Position numbers and translations under genes: made by a program. From Kluyvera sichuanensis (GTDB lineage: Bacteria > Pseudomonadota > Gammaproteobacteria > Enterobacterales > Enterobacteriaceae), in NCBI RefSeq assembly GCF_014218705.1, contig NZ_JABBJF010000009.1:86382-150381 (forward strand): DNA of 64,000 nt. Direction: 5' to 3'. Within the stretch, counting starts at the first letter, position 1. Each line of letters starts with the position of its first letter. Below are positions 45,986 through 56,035 of this stretch, piece after piece. A model generated the notes under the pieces. That model was not told where the DNA came from. It searched no databases and was given only the letters and a program-made list of their open reading frames with translations.

Positions 45986-47875
45986 TTAAGCGCTGCGGCG
46001 CAGCAGCCCCTGTTTTTTCAGCCATACCAGCAGAATAGAGATTGCTGCAGGCGTGATCCCGGAGATACGGGACGCCTGGCCTATCGAAACCGGTTTGTGA
46101 TCGTTGAGTTTAGCGATCACTTCGTTGGACAGGCCGTTAACCTGGCGGTAGTCCAGCGTTGCAGGCAGCAGGGTGTTTTCGTTGCGCTGCTGTTTCTCGA
46201 TTTCATCCTGCTGACGGGCGATATAGCCTTCGTATTTAACCTGAATTTCTACCTGCTCTGCTGCCTGTTCATCTTCCAGCATAGGAACAAATGGCGTCAA
46301 CGCGGTCAGTTGTTCGTAGGTCATTTCCGGGCGACGCAGCAGATCTTCACCGCTGGCTTCGCGCGTGAGTGGCGCACTCAGGTGAGCATTCACTTCGGCC
46401 GCAGACTCCGATGATGGTGTAATCCAGGTAGACTTCAGACGCTGGCGTTCACGTTCGATGTTCTCCAGCTTCTCGTTAAAGCGTGCCCAACGAACGTCGT
46501 CCACCATTCCCAGCTCACGACCGATTTCGGTCAGACGCAGGTCGGCGTTGTCTTCACGCAGCATCAGGCGGTATTCAGCGCGGGAAGTGAACATGCGGTA
46601 CGGTTCTTTGGTACCGAGCGTGCAAAGATCGTCCACCAGCACCCCGAGGTAAGCCTGATCGCGACGTGGCGCCCAGCCCTCTTTGTCGGCAGACAAACGG
46701 GCTGCGTTAAGCCCAGCCAGCATGCCCTGGGCGGCAGCTTCTTCATAGCCGGTAGTGCCGTTGATTTGTCCCGCAAAGAACAGACCGTGGATAAATTTGC
46801 TTTCCAGCGTGAGTTTCAGGTCGCGTGGATCGAAGAAATCGTACTCAATGGCGTAGCCAGGACGAACGATTCGCGCGTTTTCCATCCCCTGCATGGAACG
46901 GACAATTTGCATCTGCACATCAAACGGCAGGCTGGTGGAGATACCGTTTGGATAAATTTCGTTGGAGGTGAGTCCTTCCGGCTCCAGGAATACCTGATGC
47001 TGGTTACGATCGGCAAAGCGCATCACTTTATCTTCGATCGATGGGCAATAGCGCGGGCCGATCCCTTCGATCACGCCAGCGTACATTGGGCTGCGATCGA
47101 GGTTATTGCGGATCACCTCATGCGTTTTTTCGTTGGTATGCGTGACGTAGCACGGCATCTGGCGAGGATGCTGAGCGGCGTTCCCCAGGAAGGAGAAGAC
47201 CGGCAGCGGATTATCGCTGTTTTGCTGGCCCAGGACGCTAAAGTCGATGGTACGCGCATCGATACGCGGTGGCGTACCGGTCTTGAGGCGACTGACGCGC
47301 AGCGGCAGTTCGCGCAGACGGCGAGACAGCGGGATAGACGGCGGATCGCCTGCGCGGCCACCGCTGTAGTTATCCAGGCCAATGTGAATCTTGCCGTCGA
47401 GGAAGGTACCCACGGTCAGTACCACGGCTTTGGCGCGGAATTTGAGACCCATCTGGGTTACGGCACCAACGACGCGATCGTTTTCAACAATCAGATCTTC
47501 AACCGCCTGCTGGAAGATCATCAGGTTCGGTTGGTTCTCCAGCGCAGTGCGTACCGCCTGACGATAGAGCACGCGATCCGCCTGTGCACGGGTGGCGCGA
47601 ACGGCCGGGCCTTTGCTGGCGTTTAGTATCCTAAACTGAATGCCTGCCTGGTCGATCGCCGTCGCCATCAGGCCGCCAAGGGCATCCACTTCTTTTACCA
47701 GGTGTCCTTTCCCAATGCCGCCAATCGCCGGGTTGCAGCTCATCTGCCCCAACGTGTCGATATTGTGTGTCAAAAGCAGAGTCTGTTGACCCATACGCGC
47801 TGCGGCCATCGCGGCCTCAGTGCCTGCATGACCCCCGCCAATGATGATGACGTCAAAAGGATCCTGATAAAACAT
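45986..47875 (-). CDS. mnmG: tRNA-modification FAD enzyme MnmG
   Basis: 629 residues. FAD-binding motif [20 protein letters not shown] at the N-terminus, the conserved [22 protein letters not shown], and a C-terminal helical domain for MnmE contact. With MnmE it installs cmnm5U34 in tRNA using methylene-folate. It is transcribed away from oriC; transcription from its promoter is known to aid initiation in E. coli. Confidence 0.99.
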   Translation of the reverse strand: MFYQDPFDVIIIGGGHAGTEAAMAAARMGQQTLLLTHNIDTLGQMSCNPAIGGIGKGHLVKEVDALGGLMATAIDQAGIQFRILNASKGPAVRATRAQADRVLYRQAVRTALENQPNLMIFQQAVEDLIVENDRVVGAVTQMGLKFRAKAVVLTVGTFLDGKIHIGLDNYSGGRAGDPPSIPLSRRLRELPLRVSRLKTGTPPRIDARTIDFSVLGQQNSDNPLPVFSFLGNAAQHPRQMPCYVTHTNEKTHEVIRNNLDRSPMYAGVIEGIGPRYCPSIEDKVMRFADRNQHQVFLEPEGLTSNEIYPNGISTSLPFDVQMQIVRSMQGMENARIVRPGYAIEYDFFDPRDLKLTLESKFIHGLFFAGQINGTTGYEEAAAQGMLAGLNAARLSADKEGWAPRRDQAYLGVLVDDLCTLGTKEPYRMFTSRAEYRLMLREDNADLRLTEIGRELGMVDDVRWARFNEKLENIERERQRLKSTWITPSSESAAEVNAHLSAPLTREASGEDLLRRPEMTYEQLTALTPFVPMLEDEQAAEQVEIQVKYEGYIARQQDEIEKQQRNENTLLPATLDYRQVNGLSNEVIAKLNDHKPVSIGQASRISGITPAAISILLVWLKKQGLLRRSA

Positions 47876-47986
47876 GGTGGTTTGCCTCGCGTAAAGCGGT
47901 GTGAAAATGGATTGAAGCCCGGGCCGTGGATTCTACTCAACTTTAGTCGATGGAGAAAGGGTTCGGATCTTGGGTATTAAAAAGAA
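47876..47986. promoter_or_regulatory. mnmG promoter region beside oriC
   Basis: Non-coding strip between the mnmG start and the left border of oriC. It should hold the leftward mnmG promoter. No clear consensus pair was identified. Confidence 0.45.
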
Positions 47987-48247
47987 GATCTTTTTATTTA
48001 GAGATCTGTTCTATTGTGATCTCTTATTAGGATCGCCAACCTTTGTGGATAAGTCCGATCCGTATTTTAAGATCAACCGTTTAAGAAGGATCGTTAGCTG
48101 TGAATGATCGGTGATCCTGTTCAGTATAAGCTGGGATCAAAACGAAGGGTTATGCACAGGTCAAAAACCAGACACGAGTTATTCTTTGGATAACTACCGG
48201 TTGATCCAAGCTTTTAACCAGAGTTATCCACACAATAAATTCCGATC
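47987..48247. other. oriC: Chromosomal replication origin oriC
   Basis: The AT-rich unwinding region has three 13-mers: GATCTTTTTATTT (47987-47999), GATCTGTTCTATT (48003-48015) and GATCTCTTATTAG (48018-48030). DnaA boxes are R1 TGTGGATAA (48044-48052), R2 TTATGCACA (48149-48157, one base off E. coli TTATACACA), R3 TTTGGATAA (48185-48193) and R4 TTATCCACA (48224-48232). GATCAACCGTTTA near 48071 fits the IHF site. Twelve GATC sites lie within these limits for SeqA/Dam control. It lies between mnmG and mioC as in E. coli. Confidence 0.98.
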
Positions 48248-48248
48248 T

Positions 48249-48698
48249 TTACAAATCTCTGAGCAAAAGATGCCACGATCCCAACCAGATTTCGGCCGGA
48301 TCTTCAGGAATCTCATGTTCGAGCACGTTGATCTTCAGCGTTTCACCAATCTGTTTGGCCCCGCAGGCTTTCAGTTCGGCATCCAGCTTGTCGATCGCGC
48401 CGCAAAACGTGTCATATTCGCGGCTACCAATCCCAATTGCGCCGAAGCGAACCTGAGAGAGATCCGGTTTTTGCTCACGTAATGCTTCATATAAAGGCAG
48501 CAGGTTGTCAGGAATGTCTCCTGCACCGTGCGTGGAGCTGATAACCAGCCAGATCCCTTCCATCGGCACATCATCCAGCATCGGCCCGTGCAGCATTTCG
48601 CTGGTAAAACCGGCATCTTCCAGTTTTTCAGCCAAATGCTCTGCTACATATTCCGCACTGCCGAGAGTACTGCCGCTGATAAGAGTGATATCTGCCAT
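48249..48698 (-). CDS. mioC: Flavodoxin-like protein MioC
   Basis: 149 residues from ATG 48698, where the E. coli protein begins (MADITLISGSTLG); an upstream in-frame start would add ten unmatched residues. FMN-binding loop SGSTLGSAEYVAEHL and second loop SSTHGAGDIPDN. E. coli MioC binds FMN and supports biotin synthase. Transcription runs into oriC, and the stop codon lies 17 bp from box R4. The C-terminus (SWHLLLRDL) is slightly longer than in E. coli. Confidence 0.97.
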   Translation of the reverse strand: MADITLISGSTLGSAEYVAEHLAEKLEDAGFTSEMLHGPMLDDVPMEGIWLVISSTHGAGDIPDNLLPLYEALREQKPDLSQVRFGAIGIGSREYDTFCGAIDKLDAELKACGAKQIGETLKINVLEHEIPEDPAEIWLGSWHLLLRDL

Positions 48699-48726
48699 GA
48701 TCGCCCACCTATATATAGAGGAGGGC

Positions 48727-48767
48727 ATTGTACGCTGTGTGTGAGCTGGGATCTACCTGTGGAAAAA
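48727..48767 (-). promoter_or_regulatory. mioC promoter and DnaA-box-like site
   Basis: A minus-strand -10 TACAAT (48727-48732) and, upstream, TTTTCCACA (48759-48767), one base from the TTATCCACA DnaA box. DnaA repression of mioC is known in E. coli. Confidence 0.6.
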
Positions 48768-48776
48768 TGTGGGATT

Positions 48777-48796
48777 AAAAAAGCCGATCATGGCTT
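48777..48796 (-). terminator. asnC terminator overlapping the stop codon
   Basis: On the minus strand AAGCC-ATGATC-GGCTT followed by a T-run. The TGA stop of asnC lies in the loop. Confidence 0.65.
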
Positions 48797-49246
48797 GATG
48801 GTACGCATGATCGGGTTCTGCAGGACGATCAGGGTTTCGGTGGACTGAATTTCATCAATTGTTTGGATCTTGTTGATAAGTACCTGCTGTAGGGCATCGA
48901 TGGATTTGCACATCACCTTAATAAAGATGCTGTAGTGCCCGGTGGTGTAGTACGCCTCGGTGACCTCGTCCAGGCTTTCCAGCCTTGCCAGCGCCGAAGG
49001 ATAGTCCTTGGCGCTCTTCAGGATGATGCCGATAAAGCAGCCTACGTCATAACCCAGCTGCTTAGGACTGACGTCGACGTGCGCACCGGTAATGATGCCC
49101 GCCTGCTTCATCTTCTCTACACGAACGTGAATCGTGCCCGGGCTCACGGCGAACTGTTTGGCCAGTTCGGCATAGGCGGTACGGGCATTGGCCATTAACG
49201 CCTCAAGGATGCCGCGATCCAGATTGTCGATTTGATAATTTTCCAT
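48788..49246 (-). CDS. asnC: Transcriptional regulator AsnC
   Basis: 152 residues, Lrp/AsnC family. N-terminal HTH (YAELAKQFAVSPGTIHVRVEKMKQAGII) and C-terminal RAM ligand-binding domain (VTEAYYTTGHYSIFIKVMCK). It activates divergent asnA when asparagine is low and represses itself. Its transcript heads towards mioC and oriC. Confidence 0.98.
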   Translation of the reverse strand: MENYQIDNLDRGILEALMANARTAYAELAKQFAVSPGTIHVRVEKMKQAGIITGAHVDVSPKQLGYDVGCFIGIILKSAKDYPSALARLESLDEVTEAYYTTGHYSIFIKVMCKSIDALQQVLINKIQTIDEIQSTETLIVLQNPIMRTIKP

Positions 49247-49397
49247 AGCTTTTTCTTATGAAGATTAATGATTCACTCTATTTTAGCCTGTTATTTTATT
49301 GAATCAAAAGTGAGTAAGGCTTTTTATTGTTTGATTATTGAATTGGTGTCCTGTTTTGTTGCTTAATCAATACCAACAGGACGCAGGAGTAAAAATA
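49247..49397. promoter_or_regulatory. asnC/asnA divergent control region
   Basis: AT-rich gap between the two start codons. AsnC sites are expected here by homology but are too degenerate to assign. A CAGGAG ribosome-binding site (49384-49389) precedes asnA. Confidence 0.5.
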
Positions 49398-50390
49398 ATG
49401 AAAACCGCATACATCGCAAAACAACGCCAGATTAGTTTCGTTAAATCCTATTTTTCCCGTCAGCTGGAAGAGAAGCTAGGGCTCGTAGAAGTCCAGGCGC
49501 CGATCTTAAGCCGCGTGGGAGATGGGACACAGGACAACCTGTCTGGTTGCGAGAAGGCGGTTCAGGTGAAAGTGAAAACACTGCCAGATGCCCAGTTCGA
49601 AGTGGTTCATTCCCTTGCGAAGTGGAAACGTCAAACCCTGGGACAACACGACTTCAGCGCGGGCGAAGGGCTGTACACGCACATGAAGGCCCTTCGCCCC
49701 GATGAAGACCGACTCACCGCTATTCACTCCGTTTACGTTGACCAGTGGGACTGGGAGCGCGTAATGGGTGATGAAGAGCGCCATATCGGTACGCTGGAAA
49801 GCACCGTGAAGGCAATCTGGGCGGGTATTAAAGAAACCGAAGCTGCCGTGAGCAAAGAATTTGGTCTGACACCGTTCCTGCCAGAACAGATCCACTTCGT
49901 TCATAGCGAAACGCTGCTGAGCCGCTACCCTGGCCTCGATGCAAAAGGGCGTGAGCGCGCGATTGCCAAAGAGCTGGGCGCGGTCTTCCTGATCGGGATC
50001 GGCGGTAAACTGTCTGACGGCCAGCGTCACGATGTCCGTGCGCCGGACTATGACGACTGGAGTACCCAGAGTGCTTCCGGCCTCTCTGGCCTGAACGGTG
50101 ATATTCTGGTGTGGAACCCGGTGCTGGAAGACGCTTTCGAGCTTTCCTCTATGGGGATCCGCGTTGACGCTAAAGCACTGAAGCACCAGTTGGCGTTAAC
50201 CGGCGATGAAGATCGTCTGCAGCTTGAATGGCACCAGGCGCTGCTGCGCGGTGAAATGCCGCAGACGATTGGCGGTGGGATTGGTCAGTCTCGTTTGACG
50301 ATGCTGCTGCTGCAACTCTCCCATATCGGGCAGGTACAGTGCGGCGTATGGCCAGCGCAGGTTCGTGAGAGCGTCTCCGCCCTGCTGTAA
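49398..50390 (+). CDS. asnA: Aspartate-ammonia ligase AsnA
   Basis: 330 residues from ATG 49398 after CAGGAG; this start matches E. coli ([17 protein letters not shown]). It makes asparagine from aspartate, ammonia and ATP and has the fold of class II aminoacyl-tRNA synthetases. C-terminal motif [15 protein letters not shown]. Its stop is 8 nt from the stop of convergent viaA, with no terminator. Confidence 0.99.
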   Translation: MKTAYIAKQRQISFVKSYFSRQLEEKLGLVEVQAPILSRVGDGTQDNLSGCEKAVQVKVKTLPDAQFEVVHSLAKWKRQTLGQHDFSAGEGLYTHMKALRPDEDRLTAIHSVYVDQWDWERVMGDEERHIGTLESTVKAIWAGIKETEAAVSKEFGLTPFLPEQIHFVHSETLLSRYPGLDAKGRERAIAKELGAVFLIGIGGKLSDGQRHDVRAPDYDDWSTQSASGLSGLNGDILVWNPVLEDAFELSSMGIRVDAKALKHQLALTGDEDRLQLEWHQALLRGEMPQTIGGGIGQSRLTMLLLQLSHIGQVQCGVWPAQVRESVSALL

Positions 50391-50398
50391 TGCTTACA

Positions 50399-51850
50399 TC
50401 AACGCTGCCAGCGTCTTAGCAGGCGGCTTCTCAACCCGGTATCAAAGCGCCAGATATGATCGAAGATGCGCATGATCCCGGGTTTTCCATGTGCAGACAT
50501 CGCCACCGCATGAAATCGATGCTGATATTTATGCTGCAAATCCCCTACCTTCTTCACCACTTCATCCGGCAGCCGCTGGGCGATAAAATCGGAAATGACC
50601 ACTGCGTCCGCATCCTGCCACTGCGGGTTTTGCAGCTGCTCAATCACCGCACGCAGACAGCTTGCCATATCGGTACCGCCGCGAAAGCGCTGGCTTAAAA
50701 AGCGGATTGCCTGCTCCAGCCCCTGACGATCGGTAAGCTCATAGCGCACCACTTCCGTGGAGAACAGCATAATGTAGCAGCGACGGTTATCCGCCAGCGC
50801 TACGCGCATCAGTGCAAGGCAGAAGGCTTTGGCGCACTGCTCGTTGAAGCCGCCCATCGAGCCGGAAGTATCCACGCAGACCACAAACGGGCCGCGCGGC
50901 TGTTCATCTTCATCCTGACGAACCACCGGGCGCTCGGTGACCTTCTCACGCCAGGCATCGCCATGCAGGCGGTAGGTCAGCAGTTGCTTCTCCACCAGCC
51001 GGCGGTAAAATTCATACTCCAGCTCGGTCATCCCTAGCGTTGCCAGCTCCGGTGGCAGAAGACGCAGAATATCGTCGCTTTGCTGAATGCCATCGACCTG
51101 CTCTGGCACGGTGGAGGGTTCGCGCACCATGGTGCGGAAGGTCTCCATCGGCGCATCTTTCTTCGGTACGGATTTCGCTTCTCGGGAGCGCCCGAGCTGT
51201 TCAGCCAGACGCATCAGCTCCGGCTGCTGGCTGAGAAACTCGCCGTATTTGACGATCAGCTGATAGTCGCCGCGCTTGAGCTGCCCGGCGCTCATATCCC
51301 ACAGCCGCCCACCGGCACTGTCGTTCTCCACCAGCACCGGCTCCAGCTGGCCACTCAAGGTCATACGCTCCTGCACTTCGCTCAACAGTTGTTCGCGCTC
51401 TTCTTCCAGCATCTGCTGGTTAAGCGACGTTACCTGAACGACCAGGCTCAGCCGCCAGCGTTGCAGGAACAGGGTATGTAGCGCGGGGGTAAAGGTCGCA
51501 TTGTTGGCGACAAGCTGCTGCGCCTGTGTTGCAAACGGCGAATGTAGCCGCGTTAGTAGCGCCAGAATCTGCGGTAGTTGAACGATAAACTGCGCGGTGG
51601 AAAGCAGCTGACTCTGCTGGTAGCAAATGACCTCTTCTTCCAGCTCCGGCGGAACCGGCGCCCCTTTCAGGCGGCCCTTAAAGGTGTCTCGCCAGCGGGG
51701 GAGATCGTCGGTAATCGCAGTTTTTAAACGAGGAAACTTTTCAAAAAAGATAGCCAACTGCGGCGAGGCCAGCAGGGCGATGATCATCTCTTCGATCATC
51801 CCCTCTTCGCTGACCGCCAGCATGACGTTGAGCGTATCGATAGTCAGCAT
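50399..51850 (-). CDS. viaA: VWA-domain protein ViaA
   Basis: 483 residues. C-terminal von Willebrand A domain with MIDAS motif DTSGSMGGF (about residue 330). It is the partner of the MoxR ATPase RavA; in E. coli the pair interacts with respiratory Fe-S enzymes and affects aminoglycoside sensitivity. Its ATG overlaps the ravA stop by one base, so translation is coupled. Confidence 0.97.
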   Translation of the reverse strand: MLTIDTLNVMLAVSEEGMIEEMIIALLASPQLAIFFEKFPRLKTAITDDLPRWRDTFKGRLKGAPVPPELEEEVICYQQSQLLSTAQFIVQLPQILALLTRLHSPFATQAQQLVANNATFTPALHTLFLQRWRLSLVVQVTSLNQQMLEEEREQLLSEVQERMTLSGQLEPVLVENDSAGGRLWDMSAGQLKRGDYQLIVKYGEFLSQQPELMRLAEQLGRSREAKSVPKKDAPMETFRTMVREPSTVPEQVDGIQQSDDILRLLPPELATLGMTELEYEFYRRLVEKQLLTYRLHGDAWREKVTERPVVRQDEDEQPRGPFVVCVDTSGSMGGFNEQCAKAFCLALMRVALADNRRCYIMLFSTEVVRYELTDRQGLEQAIRFLSQRFRGGTDMASCLRAVIEQLQNPQWQDADAVVISDFIAQRLPDEVVKKVGDLQHKYQHRFHAVAMSAHGKPGIMRIFDHIWRFDTGLRSRLLRRWQR

Positions 51851-53346
51851 TAAAGCTGCGCCTGCTTAATTTGAGCGGCCACATCCTGCAGGCTGGCTTC
51901 AATTCGGCCGAGCCACTCTTCATTAATAAAGAGGCATTTTTGCTGTTCGCTAAAGCGGTTGTGCTGCTGGTGCCACTCTTCATCCAGCGCGAGCAGCTGC
52001 TGGCGGATTTCCGCCGGCATATTCTCCGTTGTCCCCGTTCCGGGTAATGAAAGGCGCGTCCCCTGAAGACTGACATCCCGCACTACCAGGTGCTGGCTGG
52101 CGTCGACTTCCATATTCAGCGCCAGCGCAAAGCCGATGCCGTTGAGCTTGCCGCGGATTTCGCCGCTCTTCTCCAGCCAGTTTGCCAGTGCCTGACGGTC
52201 AAAAGCGATGTGAATAACGTCGATATCGTGCAGTTTGAGCGGTTTTTGCAGCAGCAGCGTCACCGTTGGCGACTGCACCTCTGACGGCAGCTCATAGTGG
52301 GGCTTGCGGCTGAACATGCCGCCAAGTCGGGTGACCTTCAGCGCCGTTTTGTCGCTTTGCTGCTGCTGAATTTGCAGACGCTGCTGGGTAATAGCGCCTA
52401 GCTTATTGAGCATCGCCTGCTGCTGCCATGCATGCCCGGTCATCAAAATATCTATTTGTTGTTGAAGCAGATTTCGGCTTTCTGCGTCATGCCATAGGCA
52501 CTCTTTTAAGAGGATCAAATCGATGGGTGCGATCGTATCGCGGCCGCTGAAGAAGGCGCAGGCCTGAAGCAGACGTATCGCTTTTTTCCAGCGACGATCG
52601 GAGACGTAAGGCGCATTCGGCAGATTATCGAGCTGCTGACGCAGGGTGAAGATCAGCTCAAACACGGCATCCGGCAGCTTCACGTTGCCGATATCCTTCT
52701 GCCACTGGAAGTACTCTTCATCGGTGACCTGAAGGTTGGCGGGAATCGGGTTGTCGTTCTCGTCCTGCTGGCTAATCAGCATCGAGCGGAAATTGCCTTT
52801 GTCCTGTACTTTGTCGAGCCACAGGCGAATCAGCATACGGTCATACAGCGCTTCGAGGCTGCTTTCCGCTTCCGGCAGTTCGTTGGAGGCCGTCACCAGC
52901 AGGCGCATCGGGATTTTTTCGACGCTGGCGCCGTTACGGAAGTGGCGTTCGTTAATGGCGGTCAGCAAGGTGTTCAGAATCGCCGGGCCGGCTTTCCAGA
53001 TCTCATCAAGGAAGACGATTTCCGCTTCTGGCAAGTAGCCAGCGGTCAGACGCTCATAGCGCCCTTCATCTTTTAAGGCCTGAATAGAGAGCGGGCCGAA
53101 TACCTCTTCGGGCGTAGAGAAACGTGTCATCAGGTATTCAAAGGCGCGGGCGTGCTGGAAGGCAAACTTCAGGCGGCGGGCGATCAGGCTTTTGGCGATG
53201 CCGGGAGGGCCGAGTAAAAACACGCTCTCACCGCTGAGGGCCGCCAACAGACAGAGCCGCATGGCGTGGCTACGCTCAAAAAGGCCCTTCTCCAGCGCGC
53301 TGCTCAGGCGCGAAATTCTTTCTGCTAATAAATGTGGTTGCGCCAT
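51850..53346 (-). CDS. ravA: MoxR-family AAA+ ATPase RavA
   Basis: 498 residues from ATG 53346, the E. coli start ([20 protein letters not shown]); an in-frame upstream start adds seven residues without support. Walker A GPPGIAKS, Walker [12 protein letters not shown], sensor TASNELPE. The C-terminal triple-helical and LARA regions in E. coli bind the lysine decarboxylase LdcI. Probably hexameric, working with ViaA. Confidence 0.97.
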   Translation of the reverse strand: MAQPHLLAERISRLSSALEKGLFERSHAMRLCLLAALSGESVFLLGPPGIAKSLIARRLKFAFQHARAFEYLMTRFSTPEEVFGPLSIQALKDEGRYERLTAGYLPEAEIVFLDEIWKAGPAILNTLLTAINERHFRNGASVEKIPMRLLVTASNELPEAESSLEALYDRMLIRLWLDKVQDKGNFRSMLISQQDENDNPIPANLQVTDEEYFQWQKDIGNVKLPDAVFELIFTLRQQLDNLPNAPYVSDRRWKKAIRLLQACAFFSGRDTIAPIDLILLKECLWHDAESRNLLQQQIDILMTGHAWQQQAMLNKLGAITQQRLQIQQQQSDKTALKVTRLGGMFSRKPHYELPSEVQSPTVTLLLQKPLKLHDIDVIHIAFDRQALANWLEKSGEIRGKLNGIGFALALNMEVDASQHLVVRDVSLQGTRLSLPGTGTTENMPAEIRQQLLALDEEWHQQHNRFSEQQKCLFINEEWLGRIEASLQDVAAQIKQAQL

Positions 53347-53525
53347 AATTAAGTTGCGTCCTTTCACCGTTTATTCTGCTAACTGGCTGAGTATAGACGT
53401 ATAACTCTTTAGGTGAATAGCCTGAATAGTACCTCGCTATTTATTGAGGCAGGTTAAGATGACGCAATTAAGGGGTACGATTTTGATGTTAATCGTGCAT
53501 ACTGTGCGCTTTTGGTGGGCCAAGG

Positions 53526-53564
53526 GACTAGGCACACATTTGTTTCGTAAACGAAAGACTAGTC
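53526..53564 (+). promoter_or_regulatory. kup 5' leader stem-loop
   Basis: Outer arms GACTAG (53526-53531) and CTAGTC (53559-53564) enclose an inner hairpin TTTCG-TAAA-CGAAA (53543-53556), ending one base before the kup ATG. No ordinary Shine-Dalgarno lies between. The structure could control translation; function is inferred. Confidence 0.5.
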
Positions 53565-53565
53565 T

Positions 53566-55434
53566 ATGAGCACTGATAAGAAACAATCTTTATCAGCGAT
53601 TACACTCGCTGCAATTGGCGTGGTATACGGCGATATCGGTACCAGCCCTCTTTATACGCTTCGTGAATGTTTGTCTGGGCAGTTTGGTTTTGGCGTTGAA
53701 CGTGACGCGGTTTTTGGCTTCCTGTCATTAATTTTCTGGCTGCTGATTTTTACAGTATCACTTAAATACATTACCTTCGTGATGCGGGCGGATAACGCCG
53801 GTGAAGGCGGGATCCTTACGCTGATGTCACTTGCTGGGCGTAATACCTCCGCAAAGACGACATCAATACTGGTGATCCTTGGGCTTATTGGGGGAAGCTT
53901 CTTCTATGGTGAAGTGGTCATTACCCCGGCTATCTCGGTGATGTCGGCGATCGAAGGTCTGGAGATCATCGCGCCTACGCTTGATACCTGGATTGTCCCC
54001 ATTTCAATCATCGTCCTGACGCTGCTTTTTGCTATCCAGAAGCACGGTACCAGCATGGTCGGCAAACTGTTCGCGCCGATTATGCTTATCTGGTTCCTGC
54101 TGCTGGCGGTACTGGGCGCGCGGAGTATTATTGCTAACCCGGAAGTCCTGCATGCCCTGAACCCTTACTGGGCGGTGAACTTCTTCCTGCAATATAAAAC
54201 CGTCTCTTTCGTTGCATTGGGCGCGGTGGTGCTGTCGATTACCGGCGTGGAAGCGCTGTATGCCGATATGGGGCACTTCGGGAAATTACCGATTCGTCTG
54301 GCCTGGTTCTCGGTGGTTCTGCCATCACTGGTGCTGAACTACTTTGGTCAGGGCGCACTGTTGTTAAAGCACCCGGAAGCGATTAAGAACCCGTTCTTCC
54401 TGTTGGCCCCTGATTGGGCGCTGATTCCGATGCTGGTGATTGCGGCATTGGCGACGGTTATCGCCTCTCAGGCGGTTATCTCCGGGGTCTTCTCGTTGAC
54501 TCGCCAGGCGGTGCGCCTGGGGTATCTGTCACCGATGCGCATTATTCATACCTCGGAAATGGAGTCCGGCCAGATCTATATCCCGTTTATCAACTGGCTG
54601 CTTTATATCTCGGTGGTGGTGGTTATCGTCAGCTTTGAGCACTCCTCAAACCTGGCGGCGGCGTACGGTATTGCCGTGACCGGGACCATGGTGCTGACGA
54701 CGATTCTGTTCACTACGGTGGCACGCAAGAACTGGCGCTGGAACAAGTTCTTTGTGGCGCTGCTGTTCGTGGCGTTTATGTGCATCGACATTCCGCTGTT
54801 CTCGGCGAACCTCGATAAAATCGTCTCCGGCGGTTGGCTGCCGCTGACGCTGGCGCTGATTATGTTCACCATCATGACTACCTGGAAAAGCGAGCGTTTC
54901 CGCCTGCTGCGTCGTATGCATGAACACGGTAATTCCCTGGAAGCGATGATTGCTTCACTGGAGAAATCGCCGCCGGTACGTGTACCGGGCACGGCGGTGT
55001 ATATGTCTCGTGCGCTGAACGTGATTCCGTTTGCCATGCTGCATAACCTCAAGCACAACAAGGTGCTGCACGAGCGGGTTATCCTGCTGACGCTGCGTAC
55101 CGAAGATGCGCCGTACGTACATAACGTTCGCCGCGTGCAGATTGAGCAGCTCTCGCCTACCTTCTGGCGCGTCGTGGCCAGCTACGGCTGGCGTGAAACG
55201 CCAAACGTGGAAGAGGTGTTCCACCGCTGCGGTCTGGAAGGCTTAAGCTGCCGAATGATGGAAACCTCGTTCTTTATGTCGCATGAGTCGCTGATTGTCG
55301 GCAAGCGTCCGTGGTACCTACGCCTGCGCGGCAAGCTTTACCTGCTGCTGCAGCGCAACGCGCTTCGCGCGCCGGATCAGTTCGAGATCCCGCCAAACCG
55401 CGTTATCGAACTGGGTACCCAGGTCGAAATCTAA
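53566..55434 (+). CDS. kup: Low-affinity potassium transporter Kup
   Basis: 622 residues with about 12 TM segments in the first 450 residues and a C-terminal cytoplasmic region. Family motif [13 protein letters not shown] near residue 20 and [16 protein letters not shown]. Kup is a K+/H+ symporter and the main K+ (and Cs+) uptake route at low pH in E. coli. It is divergent from ravA. Confidence 0.98.
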   Translation: MSTDKKQSLSAITLAAIGVVYGDIGTSPLYTLRECLSGQFGFGVERDAVFGFLSLIFWLLIFTVSLKYITFVMRADNAGEGGILTLMSLAGRNTSAKTTSILVILGLIGGSFFYGEVVITPAISVMSAIEGLEIIAPTLDTWIVPISIIVLTLLFAIQKHGTSMVGKLFAPIMLIWFLLLAVLGARSIIANPEVLHALNPYWAVNFFLQYKTVSFVALGAVVLSITGVEALYADMGHFGKLPIRLAWFSVVLPSLVLNYFGQGALLLKHPEAIKNPFFLLAPDWALIPMLVIAALATVIASQAVISGVFSLTRQAVRLGYLSPMRIIHTSEMESGQIYIPFINWLLYISVVVVIVSFEHSSNLAAAYGIAVTGTMVLTTILFTTVARKNWRWNKFFVALLFVAFMCIDIPLFSANLDKIVSGGWLPLTLALIMFTIMTTWKSERFRLLRRMHEHGNSLEAMIASLEKSPPVRVPGTAVYMSRALNVIPFAMLHNLKHNKVLHERVILLTLRTEDAPYVHNVRRVQIEQLSPTFWRVVASYGWRETPNVEEVFHRCGLEGLSCRMMETSFFMSHESLIVGKRPWYLRLRGKLYLLLQRNALRAPDQFEIPPNRVIELGTQVEI

Positions 55435-55442
55435 TGCTATCA

Positions 55443-55478
55443 ACGCCCTCCCTCATTTTGACGGAGGGCGTTTTTTTA
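55443..55478 (+). terminator. kup terminator
   Basis: Stem ACGCCCTCC/GGAGGGCGT with a loop of 11 nt, followed by seven Ts, 8 nt past the kup stop. Confidence 0.87.
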
Positions 55479-55496
55479 TCCCCTCCCCTTTGTTCG

Positions 55497-55591
55497 CGAA
55501 ACGTTTCGATGGCGATCACATTTCTATAACCTGATGGTGGTTTTCTGTTCGCTCTTCAGACTAAACTGATGCTAGCGAAACGTTTCGCTAG
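55497..55591 (+). promoter_or_regulatory. rbs operon promoter: CRP site and two RbsR operators
   Basis: The main RbsR operator is the palindrome AGCGAAACGTTTCGCT (55574-55589, symmetric out to 55572-55591). A second copy of the core, CGAAACGTTTCG, lies at 55497-55508, centres 79 bp apart. A CRP site with an excellent right half (GATCACATTT, ending 55523) is centred near 55512. A -10 TAAACT at 55562-55567 puts the CRP site near -61.5 and the main operator over the transcript start. Confidence 0.8.
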
Positions 55592-55608
55592 TGGAGCAAG
55601 AAAACAAA

Positions 55609-56028
55609 ATGAAGAAAGGCACGGTACTCAACTCTGAAATCTCGTCGGTTATCTCCCGTTTGGGGCATACCGATACGCTGGTGGTGTGCGATGCGGGTTT
55701 ACCTATTCCCCGCAGCACGGCGCGCATTGATATGGCGCTGACCCAGGGCGTTCCCACCTTTATGCAGGTGCTGGGTGTGGTGACGCAGGAGATGCAGATC
55801 GAGGCCGCCATTCTCGCCGCGGAAATTCAGCAACATAATCCGCAGCTCCACGAAGCGTTGCTCAAACATATTGAGCAGCTGCAGCAACACCAGGGAAACA
55901 CCATTGATGTTCGTTACGTCTCACATGAACAGTTCAAACAACAAACCGCAGACAGTCAGGCGGTGATTCGCAGCGGGGAGTGTTCCCCGTATGCGAATAT
56001 CATTCTCTGTGCTGGCGTCACCTTCTGA
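55609..56028 (+). CDS. rbsD: D-ribose pyranase RbsD
   Basis: 139 residues from ATG 55609 ([20 protein letters not shown]), as in E. coli; the six residues of in-frame extension are in the promoter leader. It interconverts beta-pyranose and beta-furanose forms of ribose so that RbsK receives its substrate. Catalytic His20 (RLGHTD) and the C-terminal [14 protein letters not shown] are conserved. First gene of the ribose operon. Confidence 0.98.
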   Translation: MKKGTVLNSEISSVISRLGHTDTLVVCDAGLPIPRSTARIDMALTQGVPTFMQVLGVVTQEMQIEAAILAAEIQQHNPQLHEALLKHIEQLQQHQGNTIDVRYVSHEQFKQQTADSQAVIRSGECSPYANIILCAGVTF

Positions 56029-56035
56029 GGCCATC

